Source: RGIG5612 sp045546255
Lineage (GTDB): Bacteria; Bacillota; Clostridia; Lachnospirales; Lachnospiraceae
NCBI GenBank assembly: GCA_045546255.1
Contig: JAZQCK010000082.1
Location: 1-55,789, forward strand
Reading direction: 5' to 3'
Length of the DNA stretch: 55,789 nucleotides
A model generated the notes under the pieces. The model saw nothing but the letters and a program-made list of their open reading frames with translations. It searched no databases and was not told where the DNA came from. The stretch's first letter is position 1, and each line of letters begins with the position of its first letter. The translations under genes were made by a program, and so were the position numbers. Below, piece by piece: positions 43,118-52,077 of the stretch.

Positions 43118-44935
43118 ATGGCAGACAATGGACAATTTTTCACACTGAAAGAAGTCTTCCAGGGTGAAGAAATCGAAGCCATCTACAGAGTTGCAAGAAA
43201 ACCTGTAGACAATCAGGAAGAGATCGATCTTTCTCAGGCTGAAGACCCGATGGCAAGAATGGGACAGGGATTCTGTCCGGCATTTAACCAGAGAACTTAT
43301 GAAGCAGCTCCTGGTATCATTTGCCATCAGGACGTTGAAGTCGTTTTAAGAGACGGCTGCAAGATCTACACAGACATCTTCCTTCCGAAGAATCTGACAG
43401 AGAAGATCCCATGTATCGTTTCCTGGAGCTGGTTCGGAAAGAGACCTGGCGATGGTATGAGTGAGTGGCAGATCATGGGTGTTCCGCCTCACACAGTATC
43501 CAAACTTGCTAAGTTCGAATCTTCTGACCCGGCATATTGGTGCTACTATGGATATGCTGTTGCTAACGTAGACGTACGTGGCGCAGGACATTCCGAGGGC
43601 AACGTTCATATGTTCACACATCAGGACAGAGAAGACGGATATGATTTCGTTGAGTGGCTCGCACAGCAGGAATGGTGCAATGGTAAAATCGGTATGACAG
43701 GTAACTCCGGTGTTGCTATGCATCAGTGGGGTATCGCAGCTGAGTGCCCGCCGCACCTTGCTTGCATCGCTCCTTGGGAGTGCACGACTGACCTTTATGC
43801 AGATTCCCTGTATGAAGGCGGTATCCCGGCTCTTTCCTTTAATGAGTTCATCGCAGCTCAGGTTACAGGTCTTGGCGGAGTAGACGATCAGGTCGCTATG
43901 GCACGTAAATACCCGTTCCGTAACGGATACTGGAATGACAAAGTTGCAGACTTCAAGAAAGTCCGTATCCCGGTATATCAGACAGCTGGTTGGTCTCACT
44001 TCCACCTTCCGGGCTCCATTAGAGCATACGTACAGTGCAAGTCCAGACTGAAATGGCTCCGTGCGCACAGAGATTTCGAGTGGCCGGATACATACGATCC
44101 GCAGAACCTGAAAGATCTTCGTCTGTTCTATGACCGTTATCTGAAAGATATCCACAATGGTTGGGAAATGACACCGAAGGTAAGACTGGATGTCATGGAC
44201 GCAATGGATCACGACTATGCAGTACGTCGTCCGGAGAACGAGTTCCCGCTTAAGAGAACGATCTACAAGAAGTACTATCTTGATGCTTCCGATCCGGAGA
44301 ACCTGACAATGCGCGATGAGCCTGTAACGGTTGAGTCTTCTGTATCCTACGAAGGCGCAACAAGAGAAGACGGCTACATCGATAGAGTTGAGTTCGATAT
44401 GACCTTCAACGAGGACACAGAGCTTACAGGTTATATGTGGCTGCGTCTGTGGGTATCCTGCGATGGCTATGATGATATGGATATGTTCGTTAACGTTCAG
44501 AAAGCTGACAGCAAGGGCAACTGGATTCCGTGGTTAACACTGAATGAGCCGCATCCGGGCGCATGGGGCAAGATGAGAGTCTCCCGTCGTGAACTGGATG
44601 AGAAGAAGACGAAGAAATACTGGCCGGTACAGGCACAGCTTCGTGAAGTTAAGCTGCAGCCGGGCGAGATCGTTCCTGTTGACATCGCAATCGTTCCGTC
44701 CAGCCGTATCTGGCACAAAGGACAGAAACTTCGTATCCAGATCGCCGGCAACTACATCCGCGAGGGTTGGTTCGAGCCGCTTAGCTGGGACGTTGATAAC
44801 AAAGGAAAACACATCATCCACACTGGTGGACAGTACGATTCCTGGATCCAGGTTCCGTACATCCCGACCAAGATTTCCGAGCAGTTTGCGAAACTTGGAA
44901 TGGAATTCACGGACGACGGATATGATTATAGATAA
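43118..44935 (+). CDS. CocE/NonD (peptidase S15) family hydrolase
   Basis: 605 residues. An alpha/beta-hydrolase core has the start ICHQDVEVVLRDGCKIYTDIFLPKN, the DVRGAGHSEG loop, and the nucleophile elbow GMTGNSGVAMHQW with the probable catalytic Ser. The C-terminal jelly-roll domain ends in LRIQIAGNYIREG and HTGGQYDSWIQVPYIP, as in X-Pro dipeptidyl-peptidase/cocaine-esterase relatives. No signal peptide is present, so it is cytoplasmic. The substrate may be an ester or amide. It heads a run with three redox genes, 128 bp before the flavoprotein, with hairpins between. Whether it produces the flavoprotein's substrate is an inference from position. Confidence 0.9.
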   Translation: MADNGQFFTLKEVFQGEEIEAIYRVARKPVDNQEEIDLSQAEDPMARMGQGFCPAFNQRTYEAAPGIICHQDVEVVLRDGCKIYTDIFLPKNLTEKIPCIVSWSWFGKRPGDGMSEWQIMGVPPHTVSKLAKFESSDPAYWCYYGYAVANVDVRGAGHSEGNVHMFTHQDREDGYDFVEWLAQQEWCNGKIGMTGNSGVAMHQWGIAAECPPHLACIAPWECTTDLYADSLYEGGIPALSFNEFIAAQVTGLGGVDDQVAMARKYPFRNGYWNDKVADFKKVRIPVYQTAGWSHFHLPGSIRAYVQCKSRLKWLRAHRDFEWPDTYDPQNLKDLRLFYDRYLKDIHNGWEMTPKVRLDVMDAMDHDYAVRRPENEFPLKRTIYKKYYLDASDPENLTMRDEPVTVESSVSYEGATREDGYIDRVEFDMTFNEDTELTGYMWLRLWVSCDGYDDMDMFVNVQKADSKGNWIPWLTLNEPHPGAWGKMRVSRRELDEKKTKKYWPVQAQLREVKLQPGEIVPVDIAIVPSSRIWHKGQKLRIQIAGNYIREGWFEPLSWDVDNKGKHIIHTGGQYDSWIQVPYIPTKISEQFAKLGMEFTDDGYDYR

Positions 44936-45025
44936 ACCGGAACGGTTTATCTATAACGACACACTGTCAGTAAGCTGACAGACTCTATGTACAAAACGGC
45001 CGGAGACTTATGTCAGGTCTCCGGC
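44927..45025 (+). other. Three consecutive hairpins between the hydrolase and flavoprotein genes
   Basis: Perfect stems are 44927-44938 with 44944-44955 (12 bp, spanning the hydrolase stop), 44964-44970 with 44975-44981 (7 bp), and 44999-45007 with 45017-45025 (9 bp). None is followed by a T-run, so they look like processing or stability structures rather than a terminator. Confidence 0.75.
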
Positions 45026-45063
45026 TGCGGGAGTAAATAAACAATGACACGGAGGTATTATTT

Positions 45064-46515
45064 ATGAAAAACTTACAGGCCGATGTTGTAATCATCGGAA
45101 CAGGCCCTGCAGGTCTTGCAGCTTCTGTTGAAGCTTCCGAGGCTGGCTTAAAGGTTATCGCATTCGAGAAACAGAACGTTTCCGGTGGTGCAGCCAACAT
45201 GGGTATGGGACCGCTTGGTATCGGAACCCGTCATCAGCAGGACCAGATGGTCGACATCGATGTAGAGCGTGCTTTCAAAATGTTCATGGAGTACACTCAC
45301 TGGAGAGTAGACGCAAACATGGTTAAGAAGTATTTCGAAGCTTCTGCAGGCACAATTCAGTGGTTAGAGGACCTCGGAGTTGAGTTCGCAGGCGCTTACA
45401 AATATTTCCCGAAGTCTGAAGCTACATGGCACATCGTTGCTGTTAACGGCGGTATTGGACGTAACGGCGGTGCAATCATGAACAAAGCAATGCTCGACAG
45501 AGCACAGGAGAACGGAGCTGAGTTCTTCTATGAGACTCCGGCTAAAGAGATCTTAAGAGACGCTGAAGGCAAGATCTGCGGCGTTAACGCTGTTGACAAA
45601 GACGGCGAAGAGATCCACGTAGACTGCAAAGCTGTTGTTGTTGCAACAGGTGGTGCAGGCGATTCACCGGAATACATGAAAGAGCGCATGGGCTACACCT
45701 TTGGAGAGGACCTCTTCAACATCGTTATCCCGGGTCTTAAGGGCGAAGGAATCAAGATGGCTATCGCAGCAGGCGCAGCTACCACAGAGATGACAGTAGA
45801 AAAAATCTACATCCTGCCAAGCTCTGACATGGGCGTTCAGTCCGTACCGGTTGTCTTCATGCAGCCGAACCTGATGGTTAACGTTCAGGGTAAACGTTTC
45901 ATTAACGAAGAGCAGATGCAGAACACAACCTTCACAGGAAACGCAATCCAGATCCAGAAGGGTGCTATCGGATTCTCCATTATCGATAGCTCTATCATCA
46001 AGACCTACAAGAAGAAAGGCCTTGACGTTGTTAACTTCGTACATCATGTATCTGACATCGATGACTTCGAGCAGGCTTGCCAGGATATCGTAAACGATCC
46101 GACAAACCCGGATGTTGTTATCGCTGATACACTTGAAGAACTTGCAGAGAAATGCGGAATCGACGTTGATAACTTCCTTGAGACAGTAGAAGAGTATAAC
46201 GATATGTGCGAGAGCCAGGATACTCAGTTCTACAAACCGCAGAAGTTCATGAAGCCGATCAAGAAAGGCCCGTTCTATGCAGGTCTCTTCCGTCCGTCAG
46301 GATATGGAACACTCGGCGGAATCAAGATCAACGAGAACTGCGAAGTTATGGATGACGATTGGAATGTAATTCCTGGATTCTATGCAGCAGGAACTGATAC
46401 TTGTACTATTTATGGCGACAGCTACATGTTCTTACTTCCTGGAAACACAATGGGATATTGCGTAAACACAGGACGTTTTGCTGGACAGGGTGTTGCTGAG
46501 TATTGTGAGGAGTAA
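45064..46515 (+). CDS. FAD-dependent reductase of the fumarate reductase/KsdD-like family
   Basis: 483 residues. The FAD-binding motif is VVIIGTGPAGLAASVEAS (GTGPAG at 12-17), and the C-terminal flavin loop is GGIKINENCEVMDDDWNVIPGFYAAG. The capping domain lies between. Canonical fumarate reductase residues appear changed: after GKRFINE the TTRD arginine is not found (EEQMQNTT instead), the HHTMGG histidines read YGTLGG, and the final NRLGGN arginine reads LPGNTMG. The protein should therefore reduce or oxidise something other than fumarate. No signal peptide or FMN_bind domain is present, so it is cytoplasmic and probably receives electrons from the next two gene products. CGGAGG precedes ATG. 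Confidence 0.85.
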   Translation: MKNLQADVVIIGTGPAGLAASVEASEAGLKVIAFEKQNVSGGAANMGMGPLGIGTRHQQDQMVDIDVERAFKMFMEYTHWRVDANMVKKYFEASAGTIQWLEDLGVEFAGAYKYFPKSEATWHIVAVNGGIGRNGGAIMNKAMLDRAQENGAEFFYETPAKEILRDAEGKICGVNAVDKDGEEIHVDCKAVVVATGGAGDSPEYMKERMGYTFGEDLFNIVIPGLKGEGIKMAIAAGAATTEMTVEKIYILPSSDMGVQSVPVVFMQPNLMVNVQGKRFINEEQMQNTTFTGNAIQIQKGAIGFSIIDSSIIKTYKKKGLDVVNFVHHVSDIDDFEQACQDIVNDPTNPDVVIADTLEELAEKCGIDVDNFLETVEEYNDMCESQDTQFYKPQKFMKPIKKGPFYAGLFRPSGYGTLGGIKINENCEVMDDDWNVIPGFYAAGTDTCTIYGDSYMFLLPGNTMGYCVNTGRFAGQGVAEYCEE

Positions 46516-46521
46516 AAAAGA

Positions 46522-48663
46522 ATGGCTCAAGTTAAATTAACGATCGACGGCCGTCAGGTGATCGCAGATGAGAGCAAGAATATCTTAGAGGCAGCTCTGG
46601 ATAACGGAATCTATATTCCGCATCTTTGCTATCATGAAAACCTGAATCCGAACGGCGGCTGCCGCCTTTGCGTTGTAGAACAAGAAGGCGTAGACGGAGT
46701 AGTAACTGCTTGCTCCGTTAAAGTTAAAGAGGGCATGGTCATTAATACGAAAGGTGAGCTTGCGGAGAAGATCCGCAAGCTCGCTTGCGACTTTATGTTC
46801 AAGACACATCCAAGTGAGTGTACCGGATGTCCTAAATACGGCAAATGCCAGTTAGCATCTATCTCCCAGTATGTTGGCGATACGGGACGTGAGCTCAGAG
46901 AAATCAAGATCCGCGCAACGGCTGATGAGACGAACCCGCTCATGCTTCATGAAATGTACCGCTGCATCCTTTGCGGACGTTGCGTACGTGCGTGCGGCGA
47001 GATGCGTGGAGTTGGTGCTCTGAAGTTTGCTAAAGTTGATGGCAGAATGCAGGTTGTGATCGATGGTGAAAGCCTTGCGAAAGCAGACTGCAGATTCTGC
47101 GGTGCCTGCGTTGAAGTATGTCCGACCGGTTCCATCCGTGATAAGGTTGGCGTATTCCGTGAGGATCTTCCGCGCGAGCAGGCATTAATTCCTTGTCAGG
47201 CAGAGTGCCCGGCTCATATTGATATTCCTGCTTACCTTCGTGCGATCAACGAGGGCGACTGCGACAAGGCAATTGCGATCATCCGTGAGAGGGTTCCGTT
47301 CCCTCATGCATTAGGTCTTGTATGCAACAACCGTTGCGAGACCGGATGCAAACATAAAGATTTGCTCAGCCCTGTTTCTATCAGAAACATGAAGAGATAT
47401 GCAGCAGAGCATGATGAGACCCAGAGCTGGAAGGAGAAATACCTTGCAGTTGCACCGCGCACAGGCAAGAAAGTTGCTGTCATCGGTGCCGGTGGATGCG
47501 GTCTGACTGCAGCATATTATCTGAACAAGAAAGGTCATGACGTCACCGTTTTCGAATCCAAACAGATTCCTGGCGGACATATGACCAGCGGTATGCCGGA
47601 ATACAGAATTCCTACACAGGCAGTTCTGGACGAAATCAAAGTGATCGAAGATTCCGGCGTTAAGATCATTTGCAACTCTCCGGTTAACAACGTAAACGAT
47701 CTGAAGAAAGATTATGATGCAGTTTTAGTTGCAATCGGAACAAGCGTAGGTAAGAAACTGATGTATCTTCCGGGCAGTGACCTTCCGCAGGTTTACTCGG
47801 CACTCGAGATCCTGCAGGCACAGCGCCTCGGAATCGACATCGACCTTGGAGATACTGTGAACATCATCGGTGGTGGTAACGTTGCATTCGACGTTGCAGG
47901 AACCGCGATCCGTATGGGCAAGACAGTTAATGTTGTCTGCTTAGAGAAAGACGCATCTCAGGCTTCTCCGGAAGAAAGAGACCTTGCGTTAGAAGAAGGT
48001 GCAAACCTCTTTGATTCTCACTCCAACGAAGCGATCATCGGGGAGAACGGAAAAGTTACAGGACTTCAGGTTCATAAGATCAACAGCTTCTATTTTGATC
48101 CGGATACCAGAGCACTGGTTGAAGATCCGATCCCGGACAGCACTTATACGATTCCTTGCGATTCCATCGTATTTGCAGCTGGACAGGTGACAGGTCTGAC
48201 GGAAGACTTCGGTCTTGCAATCAACAAGTTTGGTTATCCGATCGATCCTGCAACAGAGAAGAGTGCTTATACAACATCTGTTGATGGCGTCTTCACAGCA
48301 GGCGATGTCATCACAGGAACCAGATTCCTGATCGATGCGATCGCAGGCGGACGTGATGTTGCAGAATTAATGGACAAATATTTAGGCGGCGACGGTGTGA
48401 TCACCGAGCAGCTTGCAGAGCGCGATGCTGATCCGTATATCGGAAAGATCGAAGGCTTTGCAGACATTCCGAGAAATGAAATGGCAGAGCGTGCAGCAGC
48501 TGAAAGAAAACTCGACTTTGCTCCTGTTTCTGAAGGCTTCACCTGCGATCAGGCGAAATGCGAGTCCGGCAGATGCCTGCAGTGTGATCTGAGACTGCAG
48601 ATCGCTCCACAGAAATTCTGGAATGACTATACAGGCGACGCTGCAGAAGGAGGTGCACAGTAA
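46522..48663 (+). CDS. NuoG/GltD hybrid iron-sulfur flavoprotein (Stn-C-like)
   Basis: 713 residues. An N-terminal [2Fe-2S] domain has Cys36, 47, 50 and 64; the NuoG-type cluster is His96-Cys100-Cys103-Cys109; two [4Fe-4S] motifs are Cys148/151/154/158 and Cys190/193/196/200. The GltD-like part follows with Cys225/229 and Cys268/272/276, a first Rossmann motif IGAGGCGLTAA near 321 (an unusual GGCG in place of GPAG) and a second IGGGNVAFDVAG near 450. It would bind FAD and NAD(P)H and link them through clusters to its partners. It is built like the 676-residue protein at 3092-5122 but keeps the NuoG [4Fe-4S] pair and lacks that protein's C-terminal ferredoxin part. The next ATG overlaps its stop. 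Confidence 0.85.
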   Translation: MAQVKLTIDGRQVIADESKNILEAALDNGIYIPHLCYHENLNPNGGCRLCVVEQEGVDGVVTACSVKVKEGMVINTKGELAEKIRKLACDFMFKTHPSECTGCPKYGKCQLASISQYVGDTGRELREIKIRATADETNPLMLHEMYRCILCGRCVRACGEMRGVGALKFAKVDGRMQVVIDGESLAKADCRFCGACVEVCPTGSIRDKVGVFREDLPREQALIPCQAECPAHIDIPAYLRAINEGDCDKAIAIIRERVPFPHALGLVCNNRCETGCKHKDLLSPVSIRNMKRYAAEHDETQSWKEKYLAVAPRTGKKVAVIGAGGCGLTAAYYLNKKGHDVTVFESKQIPGGHMTSGMPEYRIPTQAVLDEIKVIEDSGVKIICNSPVNNVNDLKKDYDAVLVAIGTSVGKKLMYLPGSDLPQVYSALEILQAQRLGIDIDLGDTVNIIGGGNVAFDVAGTAIRMGKTVNVVCLEKDASQASPEERDLALEEGANLFDSHSNEAIIGENGKVTGLQVHKINSFYFDPDTRALVEDPIPDSTYTIPCDSIVFAAGQVTGLTEDFGLAINKFGYPIDPATEKSAYTTSVDGVFTAGDVITGTRFLIDAIAGGRDVAELMDKYLGGDGVITEQLAERDADPYIGKIEGFADIPRNEMAERAAAERKLDFAPVSEGFTCDQAKCESGRCLQCDLRLQIAPQKFWNDYTGDAAEGGAQ

Positions 48664-49763
48664 TGAATAAATTGATCGTTTTAAGTTGTGTAAAAGATGA
48701 TTGCTATTCAAAAAATGCAGAGCACTTCCTCGAAAAACACGTCGATGAAATGAAAGCCGGCGTAGAGAAATTTGCTGAAATGAACGGTGCGGACAAATGC
48801 ATGGTCCTTCTTCCGGAAGGCGCAGCTGATCCGGGATTTGGCTGGGAAGTAAAAACCGGAATCCAGACCCCGACAGCAGACAATCCGTACTCCGTACAGC
48901 AGCAGTTCTTAGGAAAGCTTCCAAGACCGATGATCCAGGACGATTTCGTAGCTGTTTATGAAGACAGGGAAATCGCAGTCATCCTTCCGGAGAATGCGTA
49001 CTGGCTTGGAAAGAATGATTTCAGCATCAAGCACATCACTATCAACGGTGAAGTGAAGGAAGTTGCTGTCGGCTCCAAACTTGGAGATTCCATCGATATC
49101 TCTGATGCGAAAGCAGTTCTGCTTGGCGGCTTAAAGGGCAAGATGGTTCTTCCGGCTGAAGCAGCAGACATGGAAGTGACAGTTGATGAACTGTTCAACT
49201 CCGTTTGTGTGATCCCGAACAGCGCTTGTATCGTTGATTTCATGATCAAGCATATGAACGCAGCTTGGGCATTCTCCTGCGGCAAGTGCGTTCTGTGCCG
49301 TGAGAGCACGCTGCAGTTTAAGACCATCGTGGAAGAAATGGTTTCTGGTAAAGCAAAAGCCGGCGATCCATCTCTGATTCATGATGTTGGCGAACTTGTT
49401 AAAGTTGGCGCTTACTGCCCATATGGACAGGGAATGCCACAGCCGTTAATTGACGCTCTGTCTCTCTTTGCTGCTGAGTTTGATGCTCACATCAAGAGAA
49501 AGACTTGTCCGGCAGACGTATGCTTCCAGAAGGGCGCAACCTATGTCATCCTTCCGGATAAGTGTACAGGATGTATGGACTGCCTAGACGAGTGCGATGA
49601 GATGGCAATCGAAGGCAAGAAAGGCTTCATCCACATGATCGATCAGGATATGTGCGAGAGCTGCGGCAAGTGCGTAGAGGCATGCGACGAAGAAGCAATC
49701 GTTGTTGTTGAAGGCAAGATGCCGAAACTGCCGAAGAAACTCACCAGAGTCGGCAAGTTCTAA
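48663..49763 (+). CDS. NuoF-like iron-sulfur protein lacking the NADH/FMN domain
   Basis: 366 residues. The N-terminal 95 residues have no family I recognise. From about 96 to 200 the sequence follows the SLBB and linker region of NuoF (HITINGEVKEVAVG, LGGLKGKMVLPAE). The NuoF cluster is present as SCGKCVLCRES (Cys206, 209, 212) plus Cys252, and two ferredoxin motifs follow (Cys301/304/307/311 and Cys331/334/337/341). The glycine-rich FMN/NADH motifs GRGGAGFP, NADEGDPGAF and CGEETAL are wholly absent. It is therefore an electron wire, not an NADH dehydrogenase. It is translationally coupled to the preceding gene and would connect the GltD-like flavoprotein to ferredoxin or to the FrdA-like reductase. 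Confidence 0.82.
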   Translation: MNKLIVLSCVKDDCYSKNAEHFLEKHVDEMKAGVEKFAEMNGADKCMVLLPEGAADPGFGWEVKTGIQTPTADNPYSVQQQFLGKLPRPMIQDDFVAVYEDREIAVILPENAYWLGKNDFSIKHITINGEVKEVAVGSKLGDSIDISDAKAVLLGGLKGKMVLPAEAADMEVTVDELFNSVCVIPNSACIVDFMIKHMNAAWAFSCGKCVLCRESTLQFKTIVEEMVSGKAKAGDPSLIHDVGELVKVGAYCPYGQGMPQPLIDALSLFAAEFDAHIKRKTCPADVCFQKGATYVILPDKCTGCMDCLDECDEMAIEGKKGFIHMIDQDMCESCGKCVEACDEEAIVVVEGKMPKLPKKLTRVGKF

Positions 49764-49829
49764 ATTCGAGGCAATCGCTTCGGGGGCTGACAAGCTCTAA
49801 GAAGTACCACAATACTTCCAAACAATCAG

Positions 49830-49858
49830 GAGGACCGGAAATCCGGTCCTCTTTTTTG
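49830..49858 (+). terminator. Intrinsic terminator of the hydrolase/redox operon
   Basis: GAGGACCGGA and TCCGGTCCTC form a perfect ten-pair stem, followed by six Ts. Confidence 0.93.
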
Positions 49859-49963
49859 TTGTTTCGGGTCTGCCTCGATATTCTTTTCATGACTGTGTCC
49901 CACCTGGCTAGCTGCCTGAAAATGCGAGTCATGACCCTGTTTATGCGCCAAAACAGCGATTCG

Positions 49964-50056
49964 GATGGTCATGAAATGGTTTTACAGGAAAAAAGATAGT
50001 CACAAAACGGATTTACAGACAAAAGGATAGTCGTGAAATCGATTTACAGGCAGCCT
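49964..50056. repeat. 31-bp tandem repeat, three copies
   Basis: Units start at 49964, 49995 and 50026, each beginning GATRGTC and containing TTTACAG. The last runs up to the first palindromic element of cluster C. The preceding bases 49859-49963 show no gene or clear signal. Confidence 0.75.
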
Positions 50057-50064
50057 CTTCTTGA

Positions 50065-50143
50065 TATGTCTCATATAGGCGTTTTCTCTATACAAGACTA
50101 GCTCTCATAGTCTTATTTGAGCTCGCTTAACATATAAGACATG
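50065..50143. repeat. Four-box palindromic element, AGACT type, copy C1
   Basis: The boxes TGTCT (50067), AGACT (50095), AGTCT (50109) and AGACA (50137) have exact 28-14-28 spacing. Confidence 0.85.
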
Positions 50144-50167
50144 TTTTGATGCACTTTTCGATGTTTA

Positions 50168-50246
50168 TATGTCTTGTGTAGACGATTACCCAATTTGAGA
50201 CTATGTCTAATAGTCTTATTTAAACGAACCCTTTATATGAGACATA
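50168..50246. repeat. Four-box palindromic element, AGACT type, copy C2
   Basis: The boxes TGTCT (50170), AGACT (50198), AGTCT (50212) and AGACA (50240) have exact 28-14-28 spacing. It starts 103 bp after C1, the same interval as between A1 and A2 and between B1 and B2. Confidence 0.85.
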
Positions 50247-50534
50247 ACTAACTCAGTGAAAAAAGGTGACAAGGAGTGGCAGGGGCTATTGTTCGCGTAG
50301 CAGGGGCAGTAGAATAACTCTAGGTCTATAGACAGCTTTGAATCACCTCATCGAAAATTAGCATTGCTCGTGTTAATGAAAAACCGAAGATAGGGGAGTA
50401 TTATTTATATAGAAATATCCTATGTGATATTCGAATTGTGGTTTCTTTAAGATATATTCCTTCTTTTTTTACAACATTATAAAACTTGGACGGGTAGCAG
50501 CACCTAAGGCAATACAACTGAAATTGTTTCAAAT
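50247..50534. other. Non-coding stretch before the MATE gene
   Basis: AT-rich, no gene seen. A small hairpin AATATC/GATATT lies near 50425. The upstream side of the MATE gene shows no convincing promoter pair or ribosome site. Confidence 0.4.
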
Positions 50535-51944
50535 ATGGCAAAACTGAAAGAATATCTCGGGACAAAAGAATTATATAAAACGATGTTTAAGATCGCGATT
50601 CCTGTATCTCTGCAGGGATTGATCACAGTCGGCGTCAACTTGATGGACACGATCATGTTGAGCAGCATGGGTGATGCGCAGCTTTCGGCATCAGCGCAGG
50701 CTGGGCAGTTTGTCATGCTTTTTATTGTCAGCGCAACAGGCATTGGAATGGGCGCGTCTGTCCTGACTTCCCGTTATTATGGCATGAAGGAGATGTCTTC
50801 TCTTAAAAAGACCGTTACGATCATGCTGCGCTTTGCTTTGGCATTTGCTGCAGTATTCATGCTCGCCTCGATACTGTTCCCGAAACAGATCCTTCGAATC
50901 TATACACCAGATCCGGTCGTGATCGATTATGGTGCGAAGTATCTTAAGTGGATGATTCCAACCTTCTTCACGACGTCTCTTACGGTTCCTTGCACGATCG
51001 TGTTAAGAACGGTCAACCGGGTACATATTCCGCTGATCTCTTCTATCATCGCATTCTTCGTCAATGTCTTTTTTAACTGGGTGTTCATTTTTGGTAAACT
51101 CGGGATGCCGCGAATGGAGATAGAAGGTGCGGCTCTTGGAACCTTGATCGCCCGCGTGTTCGAACTGGTCTTTATTTTTGGCTATTTCATTGTGATCGAC
51201 AAAACGATCCGCTACCGCATCAAGGATATCTTTATGCCGGTCAAAGGCCTTGTAAAAGAGTACTTCCGCATCAGCATCCCGGTCATTATCGGCGACGTAC
51301 TGCTGGCGCTTGGTAATAACTTTATTGCGATCATCATGGGCAACATCGGAACGACCTTTGTCACGGCAAACTCCGTCACATCGGTTATCACACAGTGCAG
51401 CACGATCTTTTCCATGGGTGTCAGCAATGCCAGCGGTATCATTACCGGACATACCATGGGAAGAGGGGAATATGACAAAGCTCGAAAACAGGCCTATACC
51501 TTTGCTTTTATGGGCTTCCTGTTTGGACTCTTTGCAGCTGCGCTGATATTTGTTCTGCGTGGTCCGGTTGTCGATTATTATAAAGTCTCGGCGGAAGCAA
51601 AAGAAATCGCGAATGAACTGCTGGATGCTATTTGGATCACAACGATCTTTATGTGCGTGGGTTCTGTGCTGACAAAAGGCGTTCTGCGTGCCGGCGGCGA
51701 TACCAGGTTTTTGATGATCGGAGATGTCCTTTTCCTCTGGGTAGCTTCAGTGCCGCTTGGCGCACTTGCTGGTCTTGTCTTCCACTGGCCGGCATTCTGG
51801 ATCTATTTCTTCTTGAAGATCGATCATCTTCTGAAATGTATTTTGTGTTTCTTCCGATTGCGAAGTGGAAAATGGATGAAAGTCATACGCACCGACAAAG
51901 AAATGGAACTCGGTGCGATGACCGATACACCGAATCTGGATTGA
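50535..51944 (+). CDS. MATE family multidrug/Na+ efflux transporter
   Basis: 469 residues with about twelve membrane spans. The N-terminal repeat begins FKIAIPVSLQGLITVGVNLMDTIMLSSMGDAQLSASA, a typical MATE start, and the second half repeats it (FRISIPVIIGDVLLALGNNFIAIIMGNIG). VLRAGGDTRFLMIGD near 385 is another family block. It would export cationic drugs or metabolites against Na+ or H+. No ribosome site is visible before the ATG at 50535, so the start may be weakly translated. It stands alone between two palindromic-element clusters, with its own terminator. Confidence 0.92.
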   Translation: MAKLKEYLGTKELYKTMFKIAIPVSLQGLITVGVNLMDTIMLSSMGDAQLSASAQAGQFVMLFIVSATGIGMGASVLTSRYYGMKEMSSLKKTVTIMLRFALAFAAVFMLASILFPKQILRIYTPDPVVIDYGAKYLKWMIPTFFTTSLTVPCTIVLRTVNRVHIPLISSIIAFFVNVFFNWVFIFGKLGMPRMEIEGAALGTLIARVFELVFIFGYFIVIDKTIRYRIKDIFMPVKGLVKEYFRISIPVIIGDVLLALGNNFIAIIMGNIGTTFVTANSVTSVITQCSTIFSMGVSNASGIITGHTMGRGEYDKARKQAYTFAFMGFLFGLFAAALIFVLRGPVVDYYKVSAEAKEIANELLDAIWITTIFMCVGSVLTKGVLRAGGDTRFLMIGDVLFLWVASVPLGALAGLVFHWPAFWIYFFLKIDHLLKCILCFFRLRSGKWMKVIRTDKEMELGAMTDTPNLD

Positions 51945-51966
51945 CCTGAGGGTCAATCCTTTTTTT
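51938..51966 (+). terminator. Intrinsic terminator overlapping the MATE stop codon
   Basis: GGATTGACC and GGTCAATCC pair around TGAG and are followed by seven Ts. The stem includes the TGA stop codon, so translation and terminator folding compete. Confidence 0.92.
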
Positions 51967-52077
51967 ATAGAAAAGACATCTTCTTTTTTATAGAAAATGA
52001 ATCCTCTTTTGCTTATAAAAAAGCATCCTCACTGGCAGATTTGGTCTCTATAGGATTTTTAGGAATCAAGGCTTATC

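Noticed and set aside
43346..44212. 288-codon minus-strand open frame inside the hydrolase gene
   Set aside because: The plus-strand frame carries clear CocE motifs; the reverse frame is Cys-rich low-quality sequence without motifs.
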